A stretch of DNA of 64,000 bases from Chroococcidiopsis sp. CCMEE 29 (GCF_023558375.1 NZ_CP083761.1:1601001-1665000); one strand, 5' to 3'; positions 8,126-18,331 are shown, counted from the stretch's first letter. Notes: generated by a model not told the origin, from the letters alone. Numbers and translations: made by a program.

Positions 8126-9847
8126 CTAATCCGATAGGGTGTAAGAATTCTGTAAAGCTATCCAGTCTTTGCGATCCTTAAATGAGGCGTAGGCAGTTAA
8201 CCTCTCATCTTTAGGCAAGATATGAACGTAGCCTTTCCAACCAGAAAACTCATAGGATGAACCTAGCACTTTTGCTACATCCAAACGCTGCAGCCCTGGC
8301 ACAGCAAAGCCTCGAACTATATTGTCTTGATTTAAAATAGCAACACATTTAATAGTTCCACTGCTATTACCAGCCCAGCCTTCAACCTTTGCAACCTTTG
8401 GTGTGAGTTTAGTCAGCGTATCAAAATATCCAGGCACGCTACCTTGGGGTCCAGGCGTCACTAAATTGGAACCGATTTTTTTATCTAAGACCGCACAGAA
8501 ATTATCCTTACTGATATCTCGGGTGAATGGCACTAGACCGTGAGCTTTCAGAGCGCCTGTTAAACTAAGAAACTGTTCGGGAACAGGGCTCACTACTTCT
8601 CTGACTACTTCTTTTGCAAGATCAGCATCAGACGCATCTAGGTGAACTGACAGAGCAACCAGCGGCTGTAAAGATGCTCTGTCCGCGTATGCTTGAGCAG
8701 CTCCGGTCCCAACCCTGTACATTGATAAGATTAAAATCGTAATTACTGCGAAAAACGGCGTTAGCAGACGCCAAGACTGCCCAGGGTTTGATCGAAATTG
8801 CCCTAACCATAATACTGTAACAACAGTCAAGCTGAGCCAAAATAGGCTGGGCAGGGAGGCATAGCGTGATGCTCTTGCAGCTTCAATACCCAATCCAGAG
8901 CGGCTGGCAGAGGCCATAAGCGCAGTCGTGACTGCGTAAGCCTGTATGGCAATCCATGGCAGCAAGAAAGCCCGGATTGGCTTTGCCTTAGGTGACAACC
9001 AGTAGCCAACGAAGCCTGCCGAAGCAATCAGACCAATAATGCCAATGCTCAGCGCAACGTTAACGTATGAGGTAAAAATTGCTCCTAGATAAATTGGAAT
9101 ATAAGTGATTGTTACACTGTTGCTTATGCCTGATAAGGGAGGGTGATAAGATGGGGTCTTGTAGGTCAGCAAGTAAATCCCACAAACTAAAACAGCAAAA
9201 CTGACATACAACAGAATAATTCGCAGATGAAGCCGCATCAGGACAACGGTAGCACACAAAACTGGCCATACAGCAAGAGCAGTACTGTAAGTTAAAGAGC
9301 CAAGTAGTGCAAAAACAACGCTACCAATTGCCCAATACCCATGGTTGTAATGCGCGAACTTTGTCAGGCAAAAAATGGAGCCGGTGACAAACAGATTGGC
9401 TCCAATCCAAGCAACGCCACTGAATCCCCACATCCAGTTGTGGGCTGCAACAGGCGTGAAGCTAAAGATAAAGATACAAAAGAGCAACAAAATGAAAACA
9501 ATGCGGGAACGCTTCAGGCTGGGTGGGAGAAGCGCAGTCAAAAGCAGACCTTGAATGAAGGCAAAAAGAAGTGCTATTAAAGATAAACCAAGGTTTGATC
9601 CTTTTGTTGTAATTATATTAATTGCATAAACAATGGAGGGAATTAGAATAAAATGTTCATTCGAGCGGACCAGCCAGTCTAAAGGATTGGTAGAGAAGCC
9701 ATGAATTGAATAAAAATTAGAAATAATCCCCCAATAATCATAAGTAGGTATTTCTCCTGCTCTTGAAATCAAGTAAAAAATGTAGGAGGCTGGAATTATG
9801 GTCGTTAAAACTGAAGCAGCAATAAAAGCAGGCTTTATCTTTTTCAT
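8126..9847 (-). CDS. Polytopic membrane protein with a C-terminal GW-type accessory domain
   Basis: From the ATG at 9845-9847 (MKKIKPAFIA; another ATG at 9854-9856) the protein is about 573 residues with some ten or more membrane segments. An early extracytoplasmic loop (PTYDYWGIISNFY) and the overall layout resemble GT-C transferases or O-antigen membrane proteins. The open frame extends to 10075, but only through a TTG start inside the neighbouring gene. The last 90 residues are soluble and match the accessory module seen in other proteins here: VEGWAGN, QRLDVAKVLG, FSGWKGYVHI. The substrate cannot be assigned. It is probably a membrane glycosyltransferase or a polysaccharide-linked membrane protein. 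Confidence 0.65.
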   Translation of the reverse strand: MKKIKPAFIAASVLTTIIPASYIFYLISRAGEIPTYDYWGIISNFYSIHGFSTNPLDWLVRSNEHFILIPSIVYAINIITTKGSNLGLSLIALLFAFIQGLLLTALLPPSLKRSRIVFILLLFCIFIFSFTPVAAHNWMWGFSGVAWIGANLFVTGSIFCLTKFAHYNHGYWAIGSVVFALLGSLTYSTALAVWPVLCATVVLMRLHLRIILLYVSFAVLVCGIYLLTYKTPSYHPPLSGISNSVTITYIPIYLGAIFTSYVNVALSIGIIGLIASAGFVGYWLSPKAKPIRAFLLPWIAIQAYAVTTALMASASRSGLGIEAARASRYASLPSLFWLSLTVVTVLWLGQFRSNPGQSWRLLTPFFAVITILILSMYRVGTGAAQAYADRASLQPLVALSVHLDASDADLAKEVVREVVSPVPEQFLSLTGALKAHGLVPFTRDISKDNFCAVLDKKIGSNLVTPGPQGSVPGYFDTLTKLTPKVAKVEGWAGNSSGTIKCVAILNQDNIVRGFAVPGLQRLDVAKVLGSSYEFSGWKGYVHILPKDERLTAYASFKDRKDWIALQNSYTLSD

Positions 9848-9947
9848 CTTCAACATAAGAACATAAGTACTTGGCTGAAAGAAGCAGAAGAGATGGTATA
9901 GCTTAGGCAGTGGGATGAGTTCTCGAAAGACGAAGTAGTCGATCAAG

Positions 9948-10784
9948 TTAGATATTTTTAACTTTCTTGAATAAATAGTTTGGGTTCTTCTTAATGAGTT
10001 GATATCGTTCAGAGCGATTGACTTCAGCAACAACTTCACAAACTTCCCAGCCTGAACCATCGCTAGAATCATCAAACAAAATAAAGCCGCCTAGCTCCAG
10101 GTATTTGTCTACATTTTTAAAATCCCGAAGCGCAAACTCATAAGAATGATTTCCATCGATGTAAGCAAAACTGATTGACCCGCCTAGTTTAATTTTCCTG
10201 TTAAAAATATCACTGACGTCCGCGTTTACTTCCCAATTCGCAAAGAATTTATCAGAGAACATTTCAACAGGAAATGGCAAATCGTAACCACTAAAAAAAG
10301 AGATATTTTTTATGAAGTTCAATTTAACAAATTCCTCATATTCATGGAGTTGAATATAAGGATGACCTCCTAAAGATCCACCTTTTTCTGCTCCTTCAAA
10401 AAACCGCCAGGCATCGCTACAAATAAGTTTATTAGCTAATCCATGTTTTTTCTTCAAATAAGTAATTACATTTGTAGACAAACCACAAAATGAGCCTATT
10501 TCAAGGATTGGGGCTTTACTTGGAAGATGTGAAATTGCATAGTTGAAGCACTATATATTCCCTGGATTTAACATTCCTGCATTTGCAAAACAAATCCACT
10601 TTATTAATTCGTCCGAAATATATTCTACCGACCCCTTTCCAGATATTTTATTGACAATTTTGTTAATTGTTGTAAGGTTTGGCATGTTCCTATCACAGTG
10701 TGTATTAGATTCTAATTCCCAGCGCAGAGATAATTTAAATAGAAAATATGCAACTGTAAATATAGGCTGAGCAAGACTTTTCAT
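9948..10784 (-). pseudogene. SAM methyltransferase interrupted by an in-frame amber codon
   Basis: The ATG at 10782-10784 opens a 278-codon frame that ends only at 9948 if one TAG at 10551-10553 is ignored. On both sides of that codon the frame codes for one methyltransferase. Upstream it reads NTHCDRNMPNLTTINKIV; just after the stop come APILEIGSFCGLSTNVITYL (SAM motif I), then FAYIDGNHSYEFALRDF and GGFILFDD. Neither piece is a complete domain, and the only start for the second piece is a TTG inside motif I. This is most simply a nonsense mutation in a recently active gene of the Methyltransf_24 type; a sequencing error is possible. Confidence 0.75.
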
Positions 10785-10933
10785 ACTTGTAGCCTATTTG
10801 AGAACCAGAAGATATTTATTGCCAAGATTTTGAAAATACTGGTAAAAGACCTTGTGTAAGTAATTTTAGCAACGCTAAAAATTTGCTACAAAACTGTATG
10901 GGCATTCTTAGTAGCATACTCTCAAGCTCCTGC

Positions 10934-11701
10934 TTATTTGACTGCAATAATAATGTCTTGGCAGCTTAAAAATTCTTTTCTTCCGCACCAAGAACCATAG
11001 CGAATCGGTTCCATTATTTTTAGTTGGTGTTTTTCATAAAGGCTTTGAATGAAGCTCTCTTTGTAAGCAACAGCAAACTCTGGCACATCTGGATTAAGTA
11101 AGCGGTAATATTCAAAATCATATTTGAAATCTAAAATACCTAAATTTTCATTGCTATATTTTAATGATTCTGGATTTAACAGGAAGAAAGAAATCAAGCA
11201 TTTTCCTCCTCTTTTCAGAACACGCACAATTTCAGAAAGGTAATTCTCGAGTTCCTGAGGCAAAATATGTGTAAAAACAGAAGTGAGAAACACAAAGTCG
11301 AACGACATATCCTCGTACGGAAACTTATACTCAGATGCTGTTACTTTGCCGTTGGGGTTGTAGTGTTTACTATAAATATTGGCTCGATGAAAACGAAAAT
11401 TTGGATATTTCGTGCTGATATTTTCCCTGCACCAATTAACTTCATCAGTTGTGATATCAAACCCCTCATAGCTACCTCCATCTTCCAAATATTCTGTCAG
11501 TGGCACAGCTATGCGTCCACATCCACACCCTACATCTAGTACTTTTTCGTTTGGTTTTAGATCGCAAAGTTCTACAAAGTACTGAAAAAACTCGTTGCCA
11601 ACCTGTTTAAACCAACTAGTACCACCGCCACCAACCCAATCAATCATTTTTTCTGGCGGAACTAGTTCATTAATTAAACTGCCTTGGTTCTTGCTTGTCA
11701 T
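10934..11701 (-). CDS. Class I SAM-dependent methyltransferase
   Basis: The 255-residue protein contains KVLDVGCGCGRIAVPL (motif I), GFDIT with the acidic residue of motif II, FDFVFLTSVFTHILP for motif IV and LKRGGKCLISFFLL for the following strand. This is a complete Methyltransf_11/25-type domain. The start ATG at 11699-11701 has a good ribosome site, AAGGAG, about 8 bases upstream. It stands between two other methyltransferase genes, one broken, in a run of five. It probably modifies a sugar in the polysaccharide, but the acceptor is unknown. Confidence 0.8.
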   Translation of the reverse strand: MTSKNQGSLINELVPPEKMIDWVGGGGTSWFKQVGNEFFQYFVELCDLKPNEKVLDVGCGCGRIAVPLTEYLEDGGSYEGFDITTDEVNWCRENISTKYPNFRFHRANIYSKHYNPNGKVTASEYKFPYEDMSFDFVFLTSVFTHILPQELENYLSEIVRVLKRGGKCLISFFLLNPESLKYSNENLGILDFKYDFEYYRLLNPDVPEFAVAYKESFIQSLYEKHQLKIMEPIRYGSWCGRKEFLSCQDIIIAVK

Positions 11702-11823
11702 ATCCTGTTCTCCTTGCTAATAATGTTCAAGATAATTCATTGACTAGTTAATTTTACAGGTATCGTCAACCACAGTAGTGACTTCTCCTTACCTGCGTAA
11801 ATATGATGTTAGGTTTAATCATC

Positions 11824-12501
11824 TCAGGCTGTCTTAGTTAAAACAACAATGAATTCCATAACATTTTTTTGTAACAATTCAATCTCAATTGGAAAAGACA
11901 GATTATTTTGACAGTATAAAAGCAGTTCTAAAAACTCTACTTGAGTCCAGACATGAAAATGAATGCTGTAGTTAATTTCAGCAAGAAATTTAGCGCGTCC
12001 TGCAACGTCATGTTCAGGAAGTTTATCAACTAAACGAGCCCACTCCTCGAAGTGGGAGTTCATTGACCATTTAGACCCTTCACTGTAATCTCGAATCAGA
12101 TGTTCTAGGGATGTTAAAGGGCGATCGCAATCAAATGTGTAGCGCTTATCTGGCACAGCCATATATAGAATTCCCCTAGCCTTCAGTACTCTCAGCCAAT
12201 TTTCAAGGGAAAGGATCGGATTCTGACAATGCTCAATCATGTGATTGGCAATCACAAAATCTAGTGAATCATCTAATACAGAGGCTAGAGTTTCACCGTC
12301 ATCTACGATATCGACTTCTACTAGCTCATATTCTGATAACTCTGGATAGGTTTGCTTCAATTGATTTGCAGGCATCCTATCTAAGTAGCGGATTGTCACA
12401 TCAGAAGGAACTTCAAGGGGTGCATGTAGTGCCCCAATTTCAATTCCGTTGCCACTTATGTATCGACAAGCAATTGAGCTACGTGCCAAGTTGAAAGACA
12501 T
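11824..12501 (-). CDS. Class I SAM-dependent methyltransferase
   Basis: The ATG at 12499-12501 (MSFNLARSS) is preferred over the TTG at 12513. The 225-residue product has GNGIEIGALHAPLEVP as a modified glycine-rich motif, IRYLDRM, then LDFVIANHMIEHCQNP and LKARGILYMAVPDKRYTFD. This type, with a GALHAPL-like loop and a VPDKRYTFD segment, recurs in polysaccharide clusters and is usually annotated only as a methyltransferase. The function beyond SAM binding is unknown. Confidence 0.75.
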   Translation of the reverse strand: MSFNLARSSIACRYISGNGIEIGALHAPLEVPSDVTIRYLDRMPANQLKQTYPELSEYELVEVDIVDDGETLASVLDDSLDFVIANHMIEHCQNPILSLENWLRVLKARGILYMAVPDKRYTFDCDRPLTSLEHLIRDYSEGSKWSMNSHFEEWARLVDKLPEHDVAGRAKFLAEINYSIHFHVWTQVEFLELLLYCQNNLSFPIEIELLQKNVMEFIVVLTKTA

Positions 12502-12736
12502 ATGTAATTCCAAACCTCAGTGAACTTGAATCTATATGCTTCGAACTGCCGTCAGTGCCAAGCTAAGACTATCAGGACAGTCAGATGATCAAAACTGAGC
12601 CGAATTTCGTTCAGACCAAAGTGCCTGAGGCTCACCAGGATGCAATCGCGGCTCAGCCAATAACTAGACGCCTATGGCGTTAAAAAATCCGCCTAAATGA
12701 TACAATTGCTGCCATCTTTAGCAAAAAATTCTGAAA

Positions 12737-13546
12737 TTAAATACTTCGAGTGTCAGTCACCAAACCTATCGATTTCTTGAAATTAAACCATGCCGTCCGT
12801 AACTTCCAAAACTTACTCATCTGCATTACATTAACCATGTCTTTGAATTGTTCCAGTTCTGTCTGAGCCTGCGATCGCTCCAGTTCTACTGATGAAAACC
12901 ATTCAAAAGCATTCTCAAGCTCAACCGGGTTCCAACCCACCTCTGACTTTGACTTTACAGGATATCTCTTTGAAGAGCGATCAACTGCAAATGTCCTTTT
13001 GGGCTGCAAGTTTTCGCCTTTGTACTCATGGCGCACTTCAATAAATACACCAAATTCTCTAACGATACCTTTGTAGTATTTTTGTGCAAAATCAATGCTA
13101 ATTTTATTTCTGTAAAGTTCTACTAATACGTCAGGATTAATAATGTACGTAATTTCTTTTAGTAACCAGCGCCCCTTCAATGCCTTTTCCCAAAAATCGT
13201 AATGCCACACACACGGATGAAGATAATGATCTTCATTAAAAAATAAGTTGTGTCCAAAAATAAATGCAGAGTTTGACCATGTGTAAGGGGTCCAAAATTC
13301 TAACTCAGCACCATCTACACAAACACGACTTATTTCCGCAAAAATTTTTGCTACATAGTGTGCACTTTCAACGTGCTCCAGAAAATGAGAGGAATAAACA
13401 TATTCAACACTTTTATCAGGAAATGGTAGAGGCTCGCTTTGAAGATCTAAAATACAATCAACACCTGGTTGCTCCTGCACATCAATCCCAATAGTTCCTT
13501 CCTTCTTACAGGGACCACAGCCTAGATCAATTTTTAATTTATTCAT
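12737..13546 (-). CDS. SAM-dependent methyltransferase with coiled-coil and SKFWKLR tail
   Basis: The 269-residue protein begins LKIDLGCGPCKKEGTIGIDVQ, a SAM-binding loop with the acidic ribose-binding residue close behind. It continues with SVEYVYSSHFLEHVES in the place of motif IV. After residue 215 comes a short helical stretch rich in ELERSQAQTELEQ and then MQMSKFWKLRTAWFNFKK, the tail also found on the proteins at 20680-21759 and 21749-22834. The tail is separate from the catalytic fold and may serve docking or oligomerisation; that is inference. The ATG at 13544-13546 is the start. Confidence 0.75.
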   Translation of the reverse strand: MNKLKIDLGCGPCKKEGTIGIDVQEQPGVDCILDLQSEPLPFPDKSVEYVYSSHFLEHVESAHYVAKIFAEISRVCVDGAELEFWTPYTWSNSAFIFGHNLFFNEDHYLHPCVWHYDFWEKALKGRWLLKEITYIINPDVLVELYRNKISIDFAQKYYKGIVREFGVFIEVRHEYKGENLQPKRTFAVDRSSKRYPVKSKSEVGWNPVELENAFEWFSSVELERSQAQTELEQFKDMVNVMQMSKFWKLRTAWFNFKKSIGLVTDTRSI

Positions 13547-13660
13547 TGCAGTTTATTGTGGTTTATTTTTAACGAAAGACTGAATTTTGATGATACTAAA
13601 TCATGTAAGTAGCAACAACAAAGTCTACTTAAGTATCTAACACGTGGATTTGGAATTTAT

Positions 13661-15931
13661 CTATATATCTATGCTGTAATCATCTCCCTTCTTTGTTAGA
13701 TGCGGATTATAGCAAGAATCATTTTTGAGAATTTTATTCCACTTCTTTTGCATATACTCTGCCTCTTTTGCTAATCGAGCTTGCTTTTCAGGCGTATCCT
13801 CGCTACCTCGGCTCTTTGACTCATGGTGATATAGAACTACATGGGGCAGATAAATGTTTCTATATCCTTGCTGAACTAGTTTCAGGCAAAAGTCTACATC
13901 ATTATAGGCAACAGCTAGTTCCTCTTCAAATCCTTGAACTCTGTCGTACACTTCACGCCTGCACATTAAACAAGCTGCTGTGATAGCTGAATAATTATTG
14001 ATAGATATCACCTGACCAGCGTATCCCGCAAGTTTGGAGGGCAAGTGCTTGTGACTATGACTGGCAACGCCACCAATACCTAGTACAATTCCAGCATGTT
14101 GGATCGTGTCATCTGGATATAACAAAAGAGCGCCAACCGCTCCAATAGATGATCTTTGAGCTTGCTCTACCATGGCATCAATCCAATCTGAACTGATGAC
14201 TTCTATATCATTATTTAAAAAGAGTAGATACTCTCCTTTTGTTTGGCTAACCGCGTAATTATTAATTTTGGAGAAGTTGAAGGGAACGTCAAATTGGTAA
14301 CATTTAAACCGATTTGGCTCTTTTGTATTCCACTTATTAATGACTTGAGCTGTATATTCTTCTGTGCTGCCATTATCTATGACAACAACCTCGTAGTTTG
14401 GGTATATGCTCTTTGTAAAAATAGATTCTAAGCATTGATCTAAGGTTTCTCCTAAATCTTTTGTAGGAATAATGATACTTACAAGTTGATAATATTCGAT
14501 TTTATATCGAATATTATAATGTCCTAAAATTTCTGGAACTCCAGAAACTCTTCCATTCTCGCCTCTTCTACAAAGAGCATCTGAAAGAGCTTTCTCTGCA
14601 GCTATGTAAGCATAAGGTTTAGCCTGAACGTCATTAGCTGCAGATTGGGAATGAATTCTCCAATGATAGAGAATTTTAGGAATGTGGAAGATCTTTTCAG
14701 TCTTTTCAGTAAGTCTCAGCACCAGGTCATAATCTTGACTGCCTTCATACCCGGCTCTAAATCCTCCGATTGCAGCCACTAGTGAGCGGCGATAGGTGCC
14801 AAGATGGCAAGTGTAGTTTCGAGATAAGAATGAGTCAGGACACCAATCTGGTTTGAAGAATGGTTCTCTAAATTGATCATGCTCATCCACCTTATCTTCA
14901 TCGGAATAAATCATGTCTGCATCCGGATGCCGGTTGAGCAACAAGGCTACTTCATACAAAGCATCTGGTGTGAGCAGATCGTCATGATCTAATAAGGTGA
15001 CAAACTCCCCAGTTGCTAGTTCTAGAGCAGAGTTAGAGGCGCGGGAAATATGTCCATTCTCGGTTCGAAAAACAACTTTGACCCGAGCATCTTTTGAAAT
15101 ATACTCTTCTAATACTGACCTGACATCAGGTTGGGTAGAAGCATCATCAGCAATGCACAACTCCCAGTAGGGATACACCTGATTAAGGACCGACTCAATC
15201 GCTTCGCGTAAGAAATGCTCAGGCGGATTGAACACTGGCATAATTACGCTGAGCGCAGGCTTGTAACCAAATATTGCTACAGTCTGAGCCATTTTTTCCA
15301 GGTCTGCTTCCCTGGGAAAATTCTTGCTCAGCCACTTCGAATATGCCTCTTCATTATCGGCAACTACTGTTATTACTTCAGGTAGTACCTCATCAGTTAA
15401 CGTAGAATTCAACTGAGTAGCTTCCTTACGTGCAGCATTGTAAGCCCAAGCTTTGAGCTCTACTTTGCCTGCTGGGAAAGTAAAAGGATTAAGTGTGATG
15501 CTCCAACCACAGTTTTTATAGGCAGGATTGCTGAAGGCTTCGGCAACATCTGACCTCTCTAAATTTACGGGAGCAACTGCAACTAAGGAATTATTTTCTC
15601 CATATGTAATAATAACCTTATCCGCTGGCCTGCCCTCGTTAGCTAGAATAGCCCAACCACTGATAGTAACAGGAGTTACCTTCGGCACTTTAATTTTTGT
15701 GGCACTATAGCCATTTATGCCATCGAAAAAACCACTGAAGGAACCTTTAGAACCAGCTTTAATTTTAATTTTTCTAAGATTGTTGACTTTAGGGATGGCG
15801 GCGCGAGCTGGCGAATCAGTTATTTGAGGATAAGCTAAACTATCTGAATAAGTTGAGGGTGAACTTTCGGTTAAGCTAATCTCCTGCTTTAATTGAGACC
15901 ATGCTGTTCGCAACTTTGAAAACTTAACCAT
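13661..15931 (-). CDS. Two-domain GT2 glycosyltransferase with N-terminal GW-type module
   Basis: The 756-residue protein starts with KFSKLRTAWSQLKQ, a variant of the SKFWKLR segment placed at the N-terminus. Residues of about 75-165 form the accessory module (ISGWAILANEGRPADKVII, LERSDVAEAF, NCGWSITLNPF). Two GT2 domains follow: the first with VIMPVFNPPEHFLREAIESV, DDAST and LDHDD, the second with VSIIIPTKDLG, IDNGS and FLNNDIEV. Tandem GT2 enzymes of this type can make alternating linkages. The first GT2 region is nearly identical in DNA to the gene at 18360-20231. An AGGAAA ribosome site precedes the ATG at 15929-15931. Confidence 0.85.
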   Translation of the reverse strand: MVKFSKLRTAWSQLKQEISLTESSPSTYSDSLAYPQITDSPARAAIPKVNNLRKIKIKAGSKGSFSGFFDGINGYSATKIKVPKVTPVTISGWAILANEGRPADKVIITYGENNSLVAVAPVNLERSDVAEAFSNPAYKNCGWSITLNPFTFPAGKVELKAWAYNAARKEATQLNSTLTDEVLPEVITVVADNEEAYSKWLSKNFPREADLEKMAQTVAIFGYKPALSVIMPVFNPPEHFLREAIESVLNQVYPYWELCIADDASTQPDVRSVLEEYISKDARVKVVFRTENGHISRASNSALELATGEFVTLLDHDDLLTPDALYEVALLLNRHPDADMIYSDEDKVDEHDQFREPFFKPDWCPDSFLSRNYTCHLGTYRRSLVAAIGGFRAGYEGSQDYDLVLRLTEKTEKIFHIPKILYHWRIHSQSAANDVQAKPYAYIAAEKALSDALCRRGENGRVSGVPEILGHYNIRYKIEYYQLVSIIIPTKDLGETLDQCLESIFTKSIYPNYEVVVIDNGSTEEYTAQVINKWNTKEPNRFKCYQFDVPFNFSKINNYAVSQTKGEYLLFLNNDIEVISSDWIDAMVEQAQRSSIGAVGALLLYPDDTIQHAGIVLGIGGVASHSHKHLPSKLAGYAGQVISINNYSAITAACLMCRREVYDRVQGFEEELAVAYNDVDFCLKLVQQGYRNIYLPHVVLYHHESKSRGSEDTPEKQARLAKEAEYMQKKWNKILKNDSCYNPHLTKKGDDYSIDI
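14673..15364. repeat. 692-bp near-identical repeat within GT2 genes, copy 1
   Basis: This stretch matches 19372-20063 with only scattered differences and no visible gaps (constant offset of 4699). It covers the first GT2 domain of the two tandem-GT2 genes. Similarity falls sharply on both sides, where the proteins are clearly diverged. This points to recent gene conversion or segmental duplication rather than uniform descent. Confidence 0.85.
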
Positions 15932-16046
15932 CTTTAAATTTTCCTAGGGAATGAGGTGGTGTGCAAGTCGTGTTTGTTAAAGGTCACGCCTCCGCTTGCT
16001 TGATTCTTCAAGCTCCACTGCAAAGGCCTTCTAAATGTTTTGTCGC

Positions 16047-17155
16047 TCAAGGCATGGGATAATGACTGCTTAAACCCAACATCTCTTCTAGGGTTACATC
16101 CCACTTTATTTTCTCAAGGTTCACGGGGGCAACTTTTTTGGCAAGAATTGCAACGCCACCAAAGCCAGGCTGCATTGCCAAAGCCTCTTGGCCTTCAACA
16201 TTATCTAGGTGCATACGTAAGGGTGCAAACAGACCAGCTTTTATAGTTTCAAATCCAAGGGGTGGGGAAAACAAAACCTTAAGACCCTCTTCGCTGAAAC
16301 GCCAGTAATCCCATGGCCTTTCATGAACAGGCCATGCAAAGTGAGTAGTATGAAAAGTTATTCCACCAACTTCTAAAAGCTTACAATTTCCATCGCCACG
16401 ACCCAAGGCATTGCTAAGTGTTCAAATACAGATAAAGAAAAAATCGCATCAAATCGCTGGTTTACAAAGTATTGGGACAGACGATGTGCATCCCCAACTA
16501 CATCTGTATTCGAGTCTGGATAATAGTCAAATCCGGTGTAGAATGAGGCGCTCGGAAACAAGGCTCTCTTGCTAGAGCTTCCCGGAGATACGACTCGCGA
16601 ACCAATTTCTAGAACTCTTAGCTGATTATCGTTAACAAGTTTGATAAAATCAGCGAACAGGCTCCCGCCTTCAGGAAAATCTCTGGGTTGCTGCGGCTTT
16701 GAGCCAGCCAAAGTTTTAGTTCGAGTCCATGATTTCCCTTGGCTCTCAGCCTTGAGCGTAACGCGATGCTCTGCAAGGCGAGGGATATGCACCGAGAAGC
16801 CACAGTTATCAGTGAACTTGTATTGCGGATGTGCTGCAGCTACATCCGGACGTGCATGCCAAGCGGTGATTGGTACAGACACACCATCCACACAGATTTC
16901 AACTTTATCGAGAGGACGGTTTGTGTTGAAAATCCATCCCTGTATGCCAATTCCGTAATCATTAGACCAAGTGTTGTCTATCCCTGTTCGCCACTGCGTT
17001 TCGCTGGTTGTCTGGGAAGCGTTCAGCTTGTGATAAAGTCTCTTCGAGAATTTAGCTAGTGCGTACCGTATACCTCTATCTTTTAAAACGGCAGACAAGT
17101 ATTTTAGCCGTAAAATTAAATGGCTGAGTCGTAAATTGGAACTTGTAAAATTCAT
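16047..17155 (-). pseudogene. Methyltransferase with GW-type module, broken by a 1-bp deletion
   Basis: The frame from the ATG at 17153-17155 encodes the RLKYL/RGIRYALA module, then the accessory module (IDNTWSNDYGIGIQGW, ICVDGVSVPITAWHARPDV), then LRVLEIGSRVVSPGSSSKR and FDYYPDSNTDVVGDAH of a methyltransferase. It stops at 16373 just after MPWVVAMEI. The rest of the domain continues in another frame to 16047 (KLLEVGGITFHTTHFAW). The paralogue at 17324-18331 reads GAAATTAATAAGCTC where this copy has GAAATTGTAAGCTT, a net loss of one base. Restoring it gives a 369-residue protein. Confidence 0.85.
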
Positions 17156-17323
17156 CTGGTTAGCTTCTTTAGGTGCAAAACTGTGGAGCCAAGCTTTGAG
17201 AACTACTTTAAATTGCCGTCAGTGAAGCTAGGATCATTGGAAGGTCAGGATGGTCAAAATTGATCTGAATACTGGCTGCTTCATTGCTTTACGCTCACGC
17301 AAAGCATCCAAATGTTTTGTCAA

Positions 17324-18331
17324 TCAAGGCAGGGGATAATGACTGCTTGAGCCCAAACTCTCTTCTAGGGTTACATCCCACTTAAATTTCTCAGGCTCCA
17401 CAGGGGCAACTTTTTGGGCAAGAATTGCAGCGCCAGCAAAGCCACCAGGATGCATTGAAAAATCCTCAAAACCTGGATCAATATTATCTAAATACATGCG
17501 TAAGGGTTTACAGAAGCCAGCTTTTATAGTTTTAAATCCAAGTGCCGGAGAAAACAAAACCTTGAGGCCTTCGTCAGTGAAACGCCAGAAATCCCAAGGT
17601 CTTTCATGAGTGTGCCATACGAAGGGAGCCCAATGATATGTTATGCCACCAACTTCTAGGAGCTTATTAATTTCCATCGCCACGACCCAAGGCATTGCCA
17701 AGTGCTCAAATACAACCATAGAAAAAATTGCATCAAACCGCTGGTTTACAAAGTATTGGGACAGACGATGTGCATCCCCAACCACATCTGTATTTGAGTC
17801 TGGATAATAATCAAATCCGGTATAGGATGAAGCACCCGGAAATAGACATCTCTTGCTAGAGCTTCCCGGAGATACAACTCGCGAACCAATTTCTAGAACT
17901 CTTAGCTGTTTATCATTAACAAGTTTGATAAAATCAGCGAACAGGCTCTCGCCTTCGGGAAAAACATCGCTGAACCGCTGCGGCTTCGCAGCAGTGAAAT
18001 TTAGATTTTGAGTCCATGATTTCCCTTGGCTGTCAGCCTTGAGCGTCACATGACGCTCAGCAAGGCGAGGGATATGCACTGAGAAGCCACAGTTATCAGT
18101 GAACTTGTATTGCGGGTGCGCCGCAGCTACATCTGGGCGTGGGTGCCAAGCGGTGATTGGTACAGATGCACCGTCCACGCAGATTTCTACTTTGTCAAGA
18201 GGACGATCTGTGTTGAAAACCCATCCCTTTATGCCAATTCCGTAATCATCGGACCAAGTGTTGTCTATGGTTAAGACTATGTTCTGGTTTAGTTCTTGGT
18301 TTTCGTTTTTCATATTCTGTTCCCACTTCAT
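17324..18331 (-). CDS. SAM-dependent methyltransferase with N-terminal GW-type module
   Basis: This is the intact paralogue of the broken gene next to it. After a short lead the accessory module runs from IDNTWSDDYGIGIKGWVF to GFSVHIPRL. The methyltransferase domain follows with LRVLEIGSRVV, GFDYYPDSNTDVVGDAHRL, FDAIFSMVVFEHLAMPW and EVGGITYHWAPFVWH. Two ATGs are possible, 18329-18331 and 18311-18313; the second has the better ribosome site. It ends DVTLEESLGSSSHYPLP, a tail kept in the broken copy too. It may methylate a sugar while the module binds glycan; both roles are inferred. Confidence 0.8.
   Translation of the reverse strand: MKWEQNMKNENQELNQNIVLTIDNTWSDDYGIGIKGWVFNTDRPLDKVEICVDGASVPITAWHPRPDVAAAHPQYKFTDNCGFSVHIPRLAERHVTLKADSQGKSWTQNLNFTAAKPQRFSDVFPEGESLFADFIKLVNDKQLRVLEIGSRVVSPGSSSKRCLFPGASSYTGFDYYPDSNTDVVGDAHRLSQYFVNQRFDAIFSMVVFEHLAMPWVVAMEINKLLEVGGITYHWAPFVWHTHERPWDFWRFTDEGLKVLFSPALGFKTIKAGFCKPLRMYLDNIDPGFEDFSMHPGGFAGAAILAQKVAPVEPEKFKWDVTLEESLGSSSHYPLP

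Noticed and set aside
9848-10075. 76-residue N-terminal extension of the membrane protein at 8126
   Set aside because: It begins at a TTG and overlaps the methyltransferase coding region; hydrophobic family-like sequence starts at the ATG near 9847.
10551-10784. A separate 77-residue gene ending at the amber codon
   Set aside because: It continues in the same frame into the methyltransferase; it is the 5' part of that broken gene.
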